The position numbers and the translations under genes are program-made. From the NCBI RefSeq assembly GCF_027594825.1, contig NZ_CP088930.1:4091019-4155018 (forward strand): a DNA stretch of 64,000 bases, written 5' to 3'. This DNA comes from Serratia liquefaciens (GTDB lineage Bacteria > Pseudomonadota > Gammaproteobacteria > Enterobacterales > Enterobacteriaceae). Shown piece by piece: positions 46,081 through 55,264 of the stretch (positions within the stretch are counted from its first letter, which is position 1; the number at the start of each line of letters is the position of its first letter). A model generated the notes under the pieces. It made no database searches and was not told the DNA's origin. It saw only the letters and a list, made by a program, of their open reading frames with translations.

Positions 46081-47733
46081 ATGCGCTTTTCGTTAAAAAC
46101 CACCGCATGCGCTCTGGCCGTATCCCTGACTTTTCTGTCGGGAGCCGCCAACGCCTGGGAAAAGGATAAGACCTACGACATCACCATTCTGCACACCAAC
46201 GATCATCACGGTCATTTCTGGCAGAACGATCATGGCGAATATGGTTTGGGCGCACAGAAAACGCTGGTGGACAGCATCCGTCAAGAAGTTGCGGCGCAGG
46301 GCGGTAGCCTGCTGCTGCTGTCGGGCGGCGACATTAATACCGGCGTGCCGGAATCCGATCTGCAAGATGCCGAGCCGGATTTTCGCGGTATGAATCTGGT
46401 GGGTTACGACGCAATGGCGATCGGCAACCATGAATTCGACAACCCGCTCAGCGTGCTGCGCCAGCAGGAAAAATGGGCCACTTTCCCGCTGCTGTCGGCC
46501 AACATTTATCAAAAAAGCACCCAGCAGCGTTTGTTCAAGCCCTATGCCTTGTTTGACAAGCAGGGGATCAAGATTGCGGTCATCGGCCTGACGACGGATG
46601 ACACGGCCAAGATTGGCAACCCGGAATATTTTACCGATATCGAGTTCCGCGTCCCGGCACAGGAAGCCAAACAGGTGGTGGAGCAATTGCGTAAGGACGA
46701 AAAGCCGGACGTGATCATCGCCGCAACGCACATGGGCCATTACGATGACGGCAATCACGGCTCCAACGCGCCGGGTGATGTAGAGATGGCGCGCAGCCTG
46801 CCTGCCGGCTACCTGGACATGATCGTCGGTGGCCATTCGCAGGATCCGGTCTGTATGGCCGGCGAGAATCACAAACAGGTGGATTATGTGCCGGGCACGC
46901 CGTGCTCGCCGGATCGGCAGAACGGAATCTGGATCGTGCAGGCGCACGAGTGGGGCAAGTACGTGGGGCGTGCCGATTTCCAGTTCCGTAATGGCGAACT
47001 CAAGCTGGTGCATTATCAACTGATCCCGGTCAACCTGAAGAAGAAGGTGGAAAAAGCCGACGGTACCAGCGAGCGCGTCTATTACACTCAGCAGATCGCG
47101 GAAGACGCTTCAATGATGAAGCTGCTGACACCGTTCCAGGAAAAGGGCAAGGCGCAGTTGGACGTCAAGATTGGCAGCGTGAACGGCAAGCTGGAAGGCG
47201 ATCGCAGCAAGGTGCGCTTCGTGCAGACCAACCTGTCGCGCGTCTTGTTGGCAGCGCAGATGGAACGTGCCGAGGCGGACTTCGCGGTGATGAGCGGGGG
47301 CGGGGTACGTGACTCGATTGAGGGCGGCGATATCACCTACAAAAACGTGCTGAAAGTGCAGCCGTTCGGCAACACGCTGGTCTACGTCGAGATGAAAGGC
47401 AGCGACGTGGAAAAATACCTGGCGGTAGTGGCCAATATGAAGGTGGATTCCGGTGCCTATGCGCAATTTGCCAACGTTAGCCTGACGGCGGACGGCAAGG
47501 GCGTCAGCAACGTCAAAATCAAGGGTGAACCGCTGCAGGCGGATAAAATCTACCGTATGGCGACCTTGAACTTCAATGCGCTGGGCGGCGACGGCTATCC
47601 GAAGCTGGACACTCTGCCAAGCTACGTCAACACCGGTTTTATCGATGCTGAAGTGCTGAAGCAATACATCGAGAAGCACTCTCCGTTGGACGCCGCGGCC
47701 TATGAGCCGAAGGGTGAGATTGTTTATCAGTAA
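46081..47733 (+). CDS. ushA: Periplasmic UDP-sugar hydrolase/5'-nucleotidase UshA
   Basis: 550 residues, as in E. coli. Signal peptide of 25 residues (ends SGAANA). N-terminal metallophosphatase domain with ILHTNDHHGHFW, LLLSGGDINTG and AIGNHEFDNP; C-terminal nucleotide-binding domain with PFGNTLVYVEMKG. Releases nucleosides from nucleotides and cleaves UDP-sugars. Start at ATG 46081 because it opens the signal peptide. Confidence 0.97.
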   Translation: MRFSLKTTACALAVSLTFLSGAANAWEKDKTYDITILHTNDHHGHFWQNDHGEYGLGAQKTLVDSIRQEVAAQGGSLLLLSGGDINTGVPESDLQDAEPDFRGMNLVGYDAMAIGNHEFDNPLSVLRQQEKWATFPLLSANIYQKSTQQRLFKPYALFDKQGIKIAVIGLTTDDTAKIGNPEYFTDIEFRVPAQEAKQVVEQLRKDEKPDVIIAATHMGHYDDGNHGSNAPGDVEMARSLPAGYLDMIVGGHSQDPVCMAGENHKQVDYVPGTPCSPDRQNGIWIVQAHEWGKYVGRADFQFRNGELKLVHYQLIPVNLKKKVEKADGTSERVYYTQQIAEDASMMKLLTPFQEKGKAQLDVKIGSVNGKLEGDRSKVRFVQTNLSRVLLAAQMERAEADFAVMSGGGVRDSIEGGDITYKNVLKVQPFGNTLVYVEMKGSDVEKYLAVVANMKVDSGAYAQFANVSLTADGKGVSNVKIKGEPLQADKIYRMATLNFNALGGDGYPKLDTLPSYVNTGFIDAEVLKQYIEKHSPLDAAAYEPKGEIVYQ

Positions 47734-47738
47734 TCTTC

Positions 47739-47769
47739 CGGCGGCTTTTACCGGTTAAAAGCCGCCGTT
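47739..47769 (+). terminator. Terminator after ushA
   Basis: CGGCGGCTTTT / AAAAGCCGCCG stem with ACCGGTT loop, then TTTATC; six bases after the ushA stop. Confidence 0.8.
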
Positions 47770-47968
47770 TATCTTCCCCCGCAGTGCCAGGCCTCTGAAT
47801 AAAAGCACTCTAATATTATTAATTTCAATATTGTTTTCCTTGTCTTGCATAGTTGTATTTCTATTTTCTTTGTCTATACCTTTAGGGTTAATGATTTTAT
47901 TTTTCTTAAATCATAATTTTCCAGGGGGAAAAACTCAGCGAAATTATCGTGATTAAAAAGGAAAATAA

Positions 47969-48709
47969 ATGCACAGGACAATGATACTTTTATATGGCGT
48001 ATTCGGCTATTTAGGCGGATTGGTCGGTTTTATTTTGCTTATTTTGTTGCTTAACGGCTGGGGACTAAGAAATATGGTCGCCATCGTAGGGGAGGGCAGT
48101 ATGTGGCCCTGGCTGGTGAATGCCGGTTTACTCCTGCTGTTTGGCCTGGTGCACTCGGTGATGGCCCATGAAAGGTTCAAGGTTCGTTTGGCGTTGTCCC
48201 CGGCGCTGGAAAGAAGTACCTATGTATTGATTGCCGGTTTGTTGTTGGCATTGCTGGCGCTCATGTGGCAGCCACTGCCGGGTGCCTTGTGGCGGTTGCC
48301 GCCGGAAAGTGTCGCCGCATGGGGACTTAACGGCATCAGCGTACTGGGCTGGTTAGTGGTCTTTGCTTCAACCTGCATGATCAGCCACACCGACTTATTT
48401 GGCTTGCGACAATCCTGGTTGCAGTGGAGAGAGCGGCAATATACCGACTTGCCTTTTCAGGTCAGAGGATTTTACCGACTGACGAGGCATCCCATGATGA
48501 CGGGAATGTTATTGGCCTTTTGGTTCACTCCCGAGATGACCACTGGGCGCCTGTTATTTAATTCTGGAATGACATTATATATTTTGGTGGGCGTATATTT
48601 TGAAGAGCGCAGCCTGGTTAAAGCGCTGGGGCAGGATTATCAGCAGTATTGCCGACAGGTTCCAATGTTGTTGCCACGAATGAGGGGGCGTAATAAGCCG
48701 GTGGAGTAA
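47969..48709 (+). CDS. NnrU/MddA-like membrane methyltransferase
   Basis: 246 residues with about five or six hydrophobic helices. C-terminal half carries FYRLTRHPMMTGMLLAFW, then YFEERSLVKALGQDYQQYCRQVPMLLP, the pattern of isoprenylcysteine-methyltransferase-like enzymes of the NnrU/MddA branch. MddA methylates methanethiol to dimethyl sulfide. SAM-binding residues RHP and EE are intact. Preceded by AT-rich sequence and absent from this spot in E. coli, so acquired or lineage-specific. The thiol substrate is inference. Confidence 0.7.
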   Translation: MHRTMILLYGVFGYLGGLVGFILLILLLNGWGLRNMVAIVGEGSMWPWLVNAGLLLLFGLVHSVMAHERFKVRLALSPALERSTYVLIAGLLLALLALMWQPLPGALWRLPPESVAAWGLNGISVLGWLVVFASTCMISHTDLFGLRQSWLQWRERQYTDLPFQVRGFYRLTRHPMMTGMLLAFWFTPEMTTGRLLFNSGMTLYILVGVYFEERSLVKALGQDYQQYCRQVPMLLPRMRGRNKPVE

Positions 48710-48758
48710 TGATATCCCGCGGCCGATGCTAGGGCGCCGGCCGCGTATTGATGGTTTT

Positions 48759-49238
48759 TCAGTCGCGCTTGGCGATATCGGCAAAGCTGCCGGCCAGCAA
48801 CCGGCAAAGATCTTGTGCCGCCAGTTCGATGTCCAGCCCGCGTTTACCGCCGGAGACGTAAATGGTGGCGAACTGCTGGGCCGGGCTGTCGATCACCGTT
48901 GGCAGCCGCTTTTTTTGCCCCAGCGGGCTGATGCCGCCAACCAGATAACCGGTGACGCGCTGTGCCAGCATCGGATCGGCCATCTCTGCTTTTTTGGCTC
49001 CGAGCGCGCGGGCGACCTTTTTCAGATCCAGCTGAGTGGCTACCGGCGTGACCGCTACCGCCAGATGTTTGGCGTCGCCGTTCAATGCTACCAGCAGCGT
49101 TTTATAAACGCGGTCGGCATCCAGCCCCAGTTTTTTCACCGCCTCATCGCCGAAGTTGGTCTCCGCGCTGTCGTGATGATAAGGGTGAAGGGTAAAAGCG
49201 ACTTTTTGTTTCTCGAGCAGGATCACTGCGGGCGTCAT
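48759..49238 (-). CDS. ybaK: Cys-tRNA(Pro)/Cys-tRNA(Cys) deacylase YbaK
   Basis: 159 residues from ATG 49238 ([13 protein letters not shown]). Cytoplasmic trans-editing enzyme that removes Cys mischarged on tRNA(Pro). The Lys in [12 protein letters not shown], equivalent to the catalytic lysine, and [17 protein letters not shown] are conserved. Divergent from chiX, as in E. coli. Confidence 0.94.
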   Translation of the reverse strand: MTPAVILLEKQKVAFTLHPYHHDSAETNFGDEAVKKLGLDADRVYKTLLVALNGDAKHLAVAVTPVATQLDLKKVARALGAKKAEMADPMLAQRVTGYLVGGISPLGQKKRLPTVIDSPAQQFATIYVSGGKRGLDIELAAQDLCRLLAGSFADIAKRD

Positions 49239-49377
49239 GTGTTTTCCTCTTTCCCGTTCAGCGGGAGGTTGCAAACGGATGCAACAAAATTACAAAAATA
49301 TAACGGTAACAGCAACCTGGGTGGCAGGCGCGTAAAGCGGGTTGCCAAGATGTTCACTGGGTTGCTACCCTGTCTGT

Positions 49378-49466
49378 TGTAACCGTTAACACGGTTGCTA
49401 TGCGTATAACTAAAATACAAGAAATTCCTCTTTGACTGGCCAGTAGCGATATTGGCCACTTTTTTA
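49378..49466 (+). ncRNA. chiX: ChiX small RNA (MicM/SroB/RybC)
   Basis: The 3' half GAAATTCCTCTTTGACTGGC, then CAGTAGCGATATTGGCCACTTTTTT, equals E. coli ChiX with two or three changes, including the seed TCCTCTTTGAC and the terminator. It lies between ybaK and ybaP exactly as in E. coli. A sigma70 pair TTGCCA (49342) and TACCCT (49366), 18 bp apart, sets the 5' end near 49378; the 5' hairpin AACCGT-TAAC-ACGGTT differs from E. coli. ChiX base-pairs with chiP chitoporin mRNA to silence it until chitosugars release it. The T-run overlaps the last codon of convergent ybaP. Confidence 0.93.
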
Positions 49467-50267
49467 CTGCGCCTGCAGCATCGTCGGCAAATTGTCCTCG
49501 CCGTACAGATGCAGTGCGCCGACCGCCACCACGTAGTTACCTGGCGGTAAGGCCTCCAGCTTTTGTTGCCAGTCGCGGTTGCGCTGATGCATCAGCACAT
49601 CGTACAGATCGGCGCTGAAAGTGGCGGGCAAGGTTTCGAGCATACCGCTGGGTTTTGCGTCCAGCCACCAGCTCACCATGGTTTGCAGCAAGCGTGCGTT
49701 GGTGTGCCAGTGCTCCAGCGTATCGCGCAGCAACGCCATGCCGCCCTCCGGTAACTGCTCCAGCAGGCTCATCTGCTGTTGTGCCCCTTCCAGTTCAATC
49801 ACTTTTTTATGCTGGACCCTCGCCGCCTGCAACAGCTGGTAATCGACGCCGTATTCGGCGCGTAATCCCAATCGCTGCGCCTGGCGGGCCTGCATCATCA
49901 ACGCCACCTGCCAGCCGGGCAGGGTTGAAAAACTGTCGGCGTCGGCGCCCAGTTCCTGGCACAGCGTCAGCAATTGCTGAAATTCCGACTCGGAGAGCCG
50001 CTGTTCAAGTTCCGGTTGCTGTTCGATGTGGTCAAAGGGCGAGGCGGAGCCGGTGATGTCGGCTTCGACAATCAGGGCATCCGCCTGCTTCAGGCGTGCC
50101 GCCAGTTTGGCCGGCAGCGGCGACATATCTACCGTGCCCATATGGATGCTGCCCACCAGATGGAACTGACGATCGCCGGGCAGCCGAATATCCAGCGCCG
50201 GGTAGGCGTAAGTCATCGGGGATATCAGGCCGAGAAAGGCGGCGATGCGGCGTAACAGTTGACCCAT
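49464..50267 (-). CDS. ybaP: TraB-family protein YbaP
   Basis: 267 residues, GumN/TraB domain protein (LVGSIHMGTVDMSPLP near the N terminus and NYVVAVGALHLYGEDNLP near the C terminus, both with conserved His). Start MGQLLRRIAAFLGLISP suggests a signal/membrane anchor. These conserved residues form the putative metallopeptidase-like site of the TIKI family; the function in bacteria is not known. Convergent with ChiX. Confidence 0.9.
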   Translation of the reverse strand: MGQLLRRIAAFLGLISPMTYAYPALDIRLPGDRQFHLVGSIHMGTVDMSPLPAKLAARLKQADALIVEADITGSASPFDHIEQQPELEQRLSESEFQQLLTLCQELGADADSFSTLPGWQVALMMQARQAQRLGLRAEYGVDYQLLQAARVQHKKVIELEGAQQQMSLLEQLPEGGMALLRDTLEHWHTNARLLQTMVSWWLDAKPSGMLETLPATFSADLYDVLMHQRNRDWQQKLEALPPGNYVVAVGALHLYGEDNLPTMLQAQ

Positions 50268-50396
50268 ACAGCGTGGCTCCTGAATAACGTGTTCACTTTT
50301 GGGGTGACAGGTGAGGGGGCGAAACCCTTCCCCATGCTAAACGCTATCCGCCGGACAAGAAAGCCTGAAGAGTGAAGGAATTATCCCAAAGAAAAC

Positions 50397-50418
50397 GGGG
50401 CGCAATGATTTGCGCCCC
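50397..50418 (-). terminator. Terminator of copA
   Basis: GGGGCGCAA / TTGCGCCCC stem, T-rich on the minus strand (CGTTTTCTTT), nine bases beyond the copA stop. Confidence 0.88.
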
Positions 50419-50426
50419 TTGGGTAT

Positions 50427-53147
50427 TTAGCGTTTGGGTTTAAAACGCAGCAGTCGGTTGGCGTTACTGACCACGGTAATGGAGGACAGGGCCATTGCGG
50501 CGCCTGCCACCACTGGGCTGAGCAGGGTGCCGGTCAACGGATACAGCACCCCGGCGGCAATAGGAATGCCGAGCGTGTTGTAAACAAAGGCCCCGAGCAG
50601 GTTCTGCTTCATATTACGCAATGTGGCTTTAGACAGCTCAAGCGCATCGGCGACGCCGTTCAGACTGTGGCGCATCAGGGTGATGGCGGCAGTCTCAATG
50701 GCGATATCGCTGCCGCCTCCCATGGCGATGCCGACATCGGCCTGCGCCAGCGCCGGAGCGTCGTTGATGCCATCGCCAACCATAGCTACGCGGTGACCTT
50801 GCGCCTGCAACTGCTTGATCGCCTCGGCTTTGCCCTCCGGCAGCACGCCGGCAATTACCCGGTCTATACCGGCTTCTTTGGCAATGGCGTTGGCGGTCAC
50901 CGGGTTATCGCCGGTTAACATCACCAACTGATAACCCTGACGGTGCAAGCGCTGTAGCGCTTCAACGCTGTCGCCGCGCAGCGGATCGCGGATGGCGAAC
51001 AGTGCGGCCGGTTTACCTTCGACGGCCAGCAGCACCGGCGTAATGCCGCGCTCTGCCTGTTGCTGCATCTGTGTGTCCAGCTCGGCGGTGGCTACCTGAT
51101 GTTGTTGCAACAACGCAGCATTGCCCAGTAGCAACTTCATGCCGTCCACTTCGCCGCTGACGCCTGCACCGCGCAGGGTACGGAACTGTTCAACCTGCGG
51201 CAGCGCTTGTCCACCGGCGTGATCAACGATGGCACGGGCCAGCGGGTGGCTGGCACCCTGTTCCAATGCGGCAGCCCAGCGCAGCGCCTGCTGCTCGCTC
51301 ACCTGGTTAAACGTGAGGATTTCCACCACCCGCGGCTGACCTTCGGTCAGGGTGCCGGTTTTATCAAACACCAGGGTGTCGAGTTGGCTTGCCTGCTGCA
51401 AGGCATCGGCATCACGGACCAGCACGCCAAACTCGGCAGCGCGACCCACTCCGGAGATGATCGACATCGGCGTCGCCAAACCCAGCGCGCAAGGGCAGGC
51501 GATGATCAAAACCGTGGTGGCGATCACCAGCGTATAAACCAGCTGCGGCTGCGGGCCGAAGAAATACCAGATTGCGGCGCTGAACAGGGCGATGGCCACC
51601 ACCGTTGGGACGAATACCGCAGAAATGCGATCCGCCAGCTTGCCGATCTCCGGTTTGCTGCTCTGCGCCTGACGCACCAGTTTGATGATGCGCGCCAGCG
51701 TAGTTTTGCTGCCGATAGCGCCTGCGCGGAACAGTACGCTGCCGTCATCCACCACCGTACCGGCATGCACGGTATCGCCAACGCCTTTTTGTTGCGGCAC
51801 CGCCTCGCCGGTCAGCATCGCTTCATCTAGCCAGACTTCACCCTGGACTATCTCGCCGTCTACCGGGATGCGATCGCCGGTCGTCAGCCGCAGCGTCATG
51901 CCGAGCTGCACCTGCGCCAGCGGGATGCTTTTCTCGCCGTCGTCGGTGACCAGGCGCGCGGTCGGCGGAGTCAGATCCAACAGCCGCTCCAGCGCCTGTG
52001 ATGAGCGTTGGCGAGCGCGTTGCTCCAGCGCATGGCCCAGGTTTATCAGACCGATAATCATTGCGCTGGCTTCGTAGTACAGATGCCGCGCCGCCATGGG
52101 GAAGAAATCCGGCCACAGGTTGACGCTGATTGAGTACAGCCAGGCGGCACCGGTGCCAAGTGCGACCAGGGTGTCCATGGTGGCGCTGCCGTTCATCAGC
52201 GCGCGCCAGGCGTTACGATAGAAATGCCCGCCGGCGAACACCATCACCGCCAGCGTGAGCAGGCCGACCAGCAGCCACGGTCGCTGGGTTTCCGGCGTCA
52301 GCGACATGCTGCCACCCAACAGCCCCCAGGCCATCAGCGGGATGCCCAGCGCCAGGCCAAGCGCGGCCTGCCAGCGGAAACGCTTCATGTTGGCCTGGGC
52401 AGTTTGCTGTTGGCGCTCGCGACGTTCGGTTTCGTCCTGGATCATTTCCGCGCCGTAACCGGCTTTCTCGACCGCCGCGACCAGCGCTTGTGGATCGGCG
52501 CTGCCGGTGATCAGTGCGCTGCGCTCCGCCAGATTAACGCGTGCCTGATCTACACCGGATACGCTCTGTAGCGCATTTTGCACTTTACTGACGCAGCTGG
52601 CGCAGCTCATGCCACTGAGCAAAAGCTGCACGCTGTCATCATCATCGCCATGAGAGGTTGCCGGAAGGGGAGACGAGGCCGTTGCCTGGGTTTCCGGCAA
52701 TACAGGGACTGATTCAGTCAACGGCTCAGTTTTTGGGGAGGTAGCGGCTCCGGCAAGGCTGGCGTGATAACCCGCGTCTTCAACTGCGGCAATCAACGCC
52801 TCGGGAGCGGCGTCGCCGTAAACCTTGGCGCTGTCGATACTGACGTCGGCGGCAATGACTCCCGGCACCGCTTCCAGCGCTTTGCGGGTGCTGGCGGCGC
52901 AATGCATGCAGCTCAGGCCGTTCAACTGCAGCTCGGTATCTGCCTGCTGCGCCACGGCGGCCTGGTAGCCGGCAGCGATCACGCTGTCGATCAGTGCTTG
53001 GCTCGGCGCCTCGCCAGTGACCTTGGCATAGTGGACATTGACCTCTGCCTGTTCGACATCGTTGCGGCTTTCCAGGGCTTTTTTCACCCGCTGCGCGCAG
53101 TTCATGCAGGTAAGCCCCTGCAATGCCAGCACTGTGGTCTGTGACAT
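50427..53147 (-). CDS. copA: Cu(I)-exporting P1B-type ATPase CopA with three HMA domains
   Basis: 906 residues (E. coli 834). Exports cytoplasmic Cu(I). Three N-terminal metal-binding HMA domains, each with a Cxx[11 protein letters not shown] (14-17), LSCMHCAAS (80-83) and MSCASCVSK (182-185); E. coli has two. Then membrane helices, the intramembrane CPC in [11 protein letters not shown], phosphorylation site [13 protein letters not shown] and hinge [13 protein letters not shown] slippery heptamer in the linker after HMA2 (52731-52737) may give a 140-residue two-HMA product. Expressed from the CueR-controlled promoter next to cueR. Confidence 0.96.
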   Translation of the reverse strand: MSQTTVLALQGLTCMNCAQRVKKALESRNDVEQAEVNVHYAKVTGEAPSQALIDSVIAAGYQAAVAQQADTELQLNGLSCMHCAASTRKALEAVPGVIAADVSIDSAKVYGDAAPEALIAAVEDAGYHASLAGAATSPKTEPLTESVPVLPETQATASSPLPATSHGDDDDSVQLLLSGMSCASCVSKVQNALQSVSGVDQARVNLAERSALITGSADPQALVAAVEKAGYGAEMIQDETERRERQQQTAQANMKRFRWQAALGLALGIPLMAWGLLGGSMSLTPETQRPWLLVGLLTLAVMVFAGGHFYRNAWRALMNGSATMDTLVALGTGAAWLYSISVNLWPDFFPMAARHLYYEASAMIIGLINLGHALEQRARQRSSQALERLLDLTPPTARLVTDDGEKSIPLAQVQLGMTLRLTTGDRIPVDGEIVQGEVWLDEAMLTGEAVPQQKGVGDTVHAGTVVDDGSVLFRAGAIGSKTTLARIIKLVRQAQSSKPEIGKLADRISAVFVPTVVAIALFSAAIWYFFGPQPQLVYTLVIATTVLIIACPCALGLATPMSIISGVGRAAEFGVLVRDADALQQASQLDTLVFDKTGTLTEGQPRVVEILTFNQVSEQQALRWAAALEQGASHPLARAIVDHAGGQALPQVEQFRTLRGAGVSGEVDGMKLLLGNAALLQQHQVATAELDTQMQQQAERGITPVLLAVEGKPAALFAIRDPLRGDSVEALQRLHRQGYQLVMLTGDNPVTANAIAKEAGIDRVIAGVLPEGKAEAIKQLQAQGHRVAMVGDGINDAPALAQADVGIAMGGGSDIAIETAAITLMRHSLNGVADALELSKATLRNMKQNLLGAFVYNTLGIPIAAGVLYPLTGTLLSPVVAGAAMALSSITVVSNANRLLRFKPKR
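52678..52737 (-). promoter_or_regulatory. Putative -1 ribosomal frameshift element in copA
   Basis: On the coding (minus) strand the heptamer C CCA AAA at codons 138-139 (52737-52731) is followed in the -1 frame at once by AAC TGA. Five nt later a stem GCCGTTG / CAACGGC (52725-52719 with 52684-52678; 34-nt loop) begins. E. coli copA is known to frameshift at C CCA AAG to make the chaperone CopA(Z). Inferred here from sequence. Confidence 0.65.
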
Positions 53148-53221
53148 GATTCGATTCCTCGCTCAAGTGCGGTGTTTAAAGGTTGACCGCTTAGCCTATT
53201 TTCACTAAGAATGGAGTCTAA

Positions 53222-53242
53222 ACCTTCCAGCAAGGGGAAGGT
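53222..53242. promoter_or_regulatory. CueR box and copA promoter
   Basis: ACCTTCC-N7-GGAAGGT inverted repeat, the CueR consensus. On the minus strand it lies in the 19-bp spacer between -35 TTGACC (53245-53240) and -10 TAGACT, the long spacer typical of MerR-type activation. cueR starts 13 bp away on the plus strand. Confidence 0.92.
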
Positions 53243-53254
53243 CAAGGGGGATAA

Positions 53255-53656
53255 ATGAATATCAGCGACGTGGCGAAAAAAACCGGTTTAACCAGCAAGG
53301 CAATCCGCTTCTATGAAGAGAAAGGCCTGGTGACCGCGCCGATCCGCACCGATAACGGCTACCGCAGCTACAGCCCGAAGCACATTGAAGAACTGACGTT
53401 GCTGCGTCAGGCGCGGCAGGTGGGGTTTAACCTGGACGAATGCGGCGAACTGGTGGCGTTGTTCAACGATCCGGCCCGTCACAGCGCCGATGTGAAAGCC
53501 CGCACGCTGCAAAAAGTGGCGGACATTGAAAAGCACATCGCCGAGTTGGGTGAGATGCGCCAGCGTTTACTGGCGCTGGCAGATCAGTGCCCGGGTGATG
53601 ACGGGGCAGAATGCCCAATCATCAATAACCTGGCAGGGTGTTGCCACAATCACTAA
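53255..53656 (+). CDS. cueR: MerR-family copper-sensing activator CueR
   Basis: 133 residues. Helix-turn-helix [20 protein letters not shown], a dimerisation helix and the Cu(I) site CPGDDGAEC (Cys112-x7-Cys120), as in E. coli CueR; the C terminus has an extra CCHNH. Turns on copA (and cueO elsewhere) when Cu(I) is bound. Divergent from copA. Confidence 0.96.
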   Translation: MNISDVAKKTGLTSKAIRFYEEKGLVTAPIRTDNGYRSYSPKHIEELTLLRQARQVGFNLDECGELVALFNDPARHSADVKARTLQKVADIEKHIAELGEMRQRLLALADQCPGDDGAECPIINNLAGCCHNH

Positions 53657-54114
53657 CGGGTAACGGCGCGGATCACCAGCGTTATGCCTTCGACGGCGAT
53701 CACTTCCACCTCGGTGCCCACCGTCAGATCTTCACTGGCCTGCGCGCGCCAACTGCTGTCGCCAATGTTAATGCGCCCCATGCCGTTGTGCATGGGTTCC
53801 GTCAGCGTGGCGCGGGTGCCAATCAGTTGGCGGTTGCGCTGGTTCAGCACCTGCGAACCGCTGGAGGCTGCCGCCGGACGTTGGCGCAGCCAATACCACC
53901 ACAGGTAAGCCACCACCACGGTCAGTACGGCGAAAATCACCCCCTGCCATTCCCAGGCCATCTGCGGCAACAGCCAGACGATCGCGCCGACCACCACCGC
54001 GGATACGCCGCTCCATAACAGGTAACCGCTGGCGCCAAGCATTTCGGCCGCCAGCAGTAATCCGCCAAGGGAGAGCCAGAACCAGTGCGGGTTTGCTGCA
54101 ATTTGCTCGAGCAT
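53653..54114 (-). CDS. ybbJ: NfeD-like membrane protein YbbJ
   Basis: 153 residues: three hydrophobic helices ([21 protein letters not shown] and VVGAIVWLL), then an OB-fold domain ([35 protein letters not shown]). NfeD short-form partner of the SPFH protein QmcA; start overlaps closely with the qmcA stop (gap 2 bp), so cotranscribed. The stop overlaps the cueR stop (53653-53656), convergent. Confidence 0.93.
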   Translation of the reverse strand: MLEQIAANPHWFWLSLGGLLLAAEMLGASGYLLWSGVSAVVVGAIVWLLPQMAWEWQGVIFAVLTVVVAYLWWYWLRQRPAAASSGSQVLNQRNRQLIGTRATLTEPMHNGMGRINIGDSSWRAQASEDLTVGTEVEVIAVEGITLVIRAVTR

Positions 54115-54116
54115 GA

Positions 54117-55022
54117 TTACTTGCCTTTGGTGTCTTTCAACAGCTCGGCAATGCCACCAATTGAACCGAGCAGGCTGCTGGCATCCAGCGGCATCATGAT
54201 GACTTTACTGTTGTTGGCCGAGCCGATCTTCTGCAGCGCATCGGTGTATTTCTGCGCCACAAAGTAGTTCACCGCCTGGATATTGCCGCTGGCGATAGCA
54301 TCGGAAACCAGTTGAGTCGCACGGGCTTCGGCTTCCGCGGCACGTTCACGGGCTTCCGCCTGCAGGAACGCCGACTGACGTTCACCTTCCGCCTTGAGGA
54401 TTTGCGACTGCTTGTCCCCTTCGGCACGCAGGATGGCGGCCTGGCGCACCCCTTCGGCTTCCAGAATATCGGCGCGCTTGGTTCGCTCGGCCTTCATCTG
54501 GGCGTTCATTGACGCAATCAGTTCAGCCGGTGGGCGGACATCGCGGATCTCGATACGGGTGATTTTAATGCCCCAGGGGTTGGTGGCTTCGTCGACAATG
54601 TGCAGCAGGCGGCTGTTGATGCTGTCACGCTGCGAGAGGATTTCGTCCAGCTCCATCGAGCCGAGTACGGTACGGAAGTTGGTCATGGTCAAATTGACGA
54701 TGGCCAGCTCCAGGTTGCTGACCTCATAGGCGGCACGGGCTGGATCCACTACCTGGATAAAACAGACGGCATCGATGGCCACATTGGCGTTATCGCGCGA
54801 GATGATTTCCTGCGATGGAATATCCAGAACCTGTTCCATCATATTGATTTTTCTGCCGATGCGGTCCATAAAGGGCACCACCAGGTTTAAGCCGGGCATC
54901 AGCGTTTTGGTGTAGCGGCCGAAGCGTTCCACCGTCCATTGGAACCCCTGCGGGACAATTTTGACGCCGGCAAATACGATGATCAGCGCGACGACAATCA
55001 CGATGGGAATAAGGGTAAACAT
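54117..55022 (-). CDS. qmcA: SPFH/stomatin-family membrane protein QmcA (YbbK)
   Basis: 301 residues from ATG 55022 (perfect AGGAGG upstream). One N-terminal membrane helix ([18 protein letters not shown]), SPFH domain ([18 protein letters not shown]), long helical region rich in AEGxxQ repeats ([15 protein letters not shown]), and a C terminus [11 protein letters not shown]. Forms large membrane assemblies; implicated in membrane-protein quality control. Operon qmcA-ybbJ. Confidence 0.94.
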   Translation of the reverse strand: MFTLIPIVIVVALIIVFAGVKIVPQGFQWTVERFGRYTKTLMPGLNLVVPFMDRIGRKINMMEQVLDIPSQEIISRDNANVAIDAVCFIQVVDPARAAYEVSNLELAIVNLTMTNFRTVLGSMELDEILSQRDSINSRLLHIVDEATNPWGIKITRIEIRDVRPPAELIASMNAQMKAERTKRADILEAEGVRQAAILRAEGDKQSQILKAEGERQSAFLQAEARERAAEAEARATQLVSDAIASGNIQAVNYFVAQKYTDALQKIGSANNSKVIMMPLDASSLLGSIGGIAELLKDTKGK

Positions 55023-55264
55023 GGCAAACCTCCTGTCAGACATATGTAAACGAATATTACGCTAGCGGCGCAGTAAAAACGACTAAATCAGGACTGCCGG
55101 CCCCTTAACATTCCAAATTGGCATGTTTCCAATAATTTTAATTCATTTCATGACGTTGTCCGCCTTGGCTAGAGTAAAAAGCATCGCCGTTTTTCACTTC
55201 AAATATTTGTCATTTATATTTGCGACTATGCTTTTTGAAATGACATCTTGCGCCAAGGATTGTT

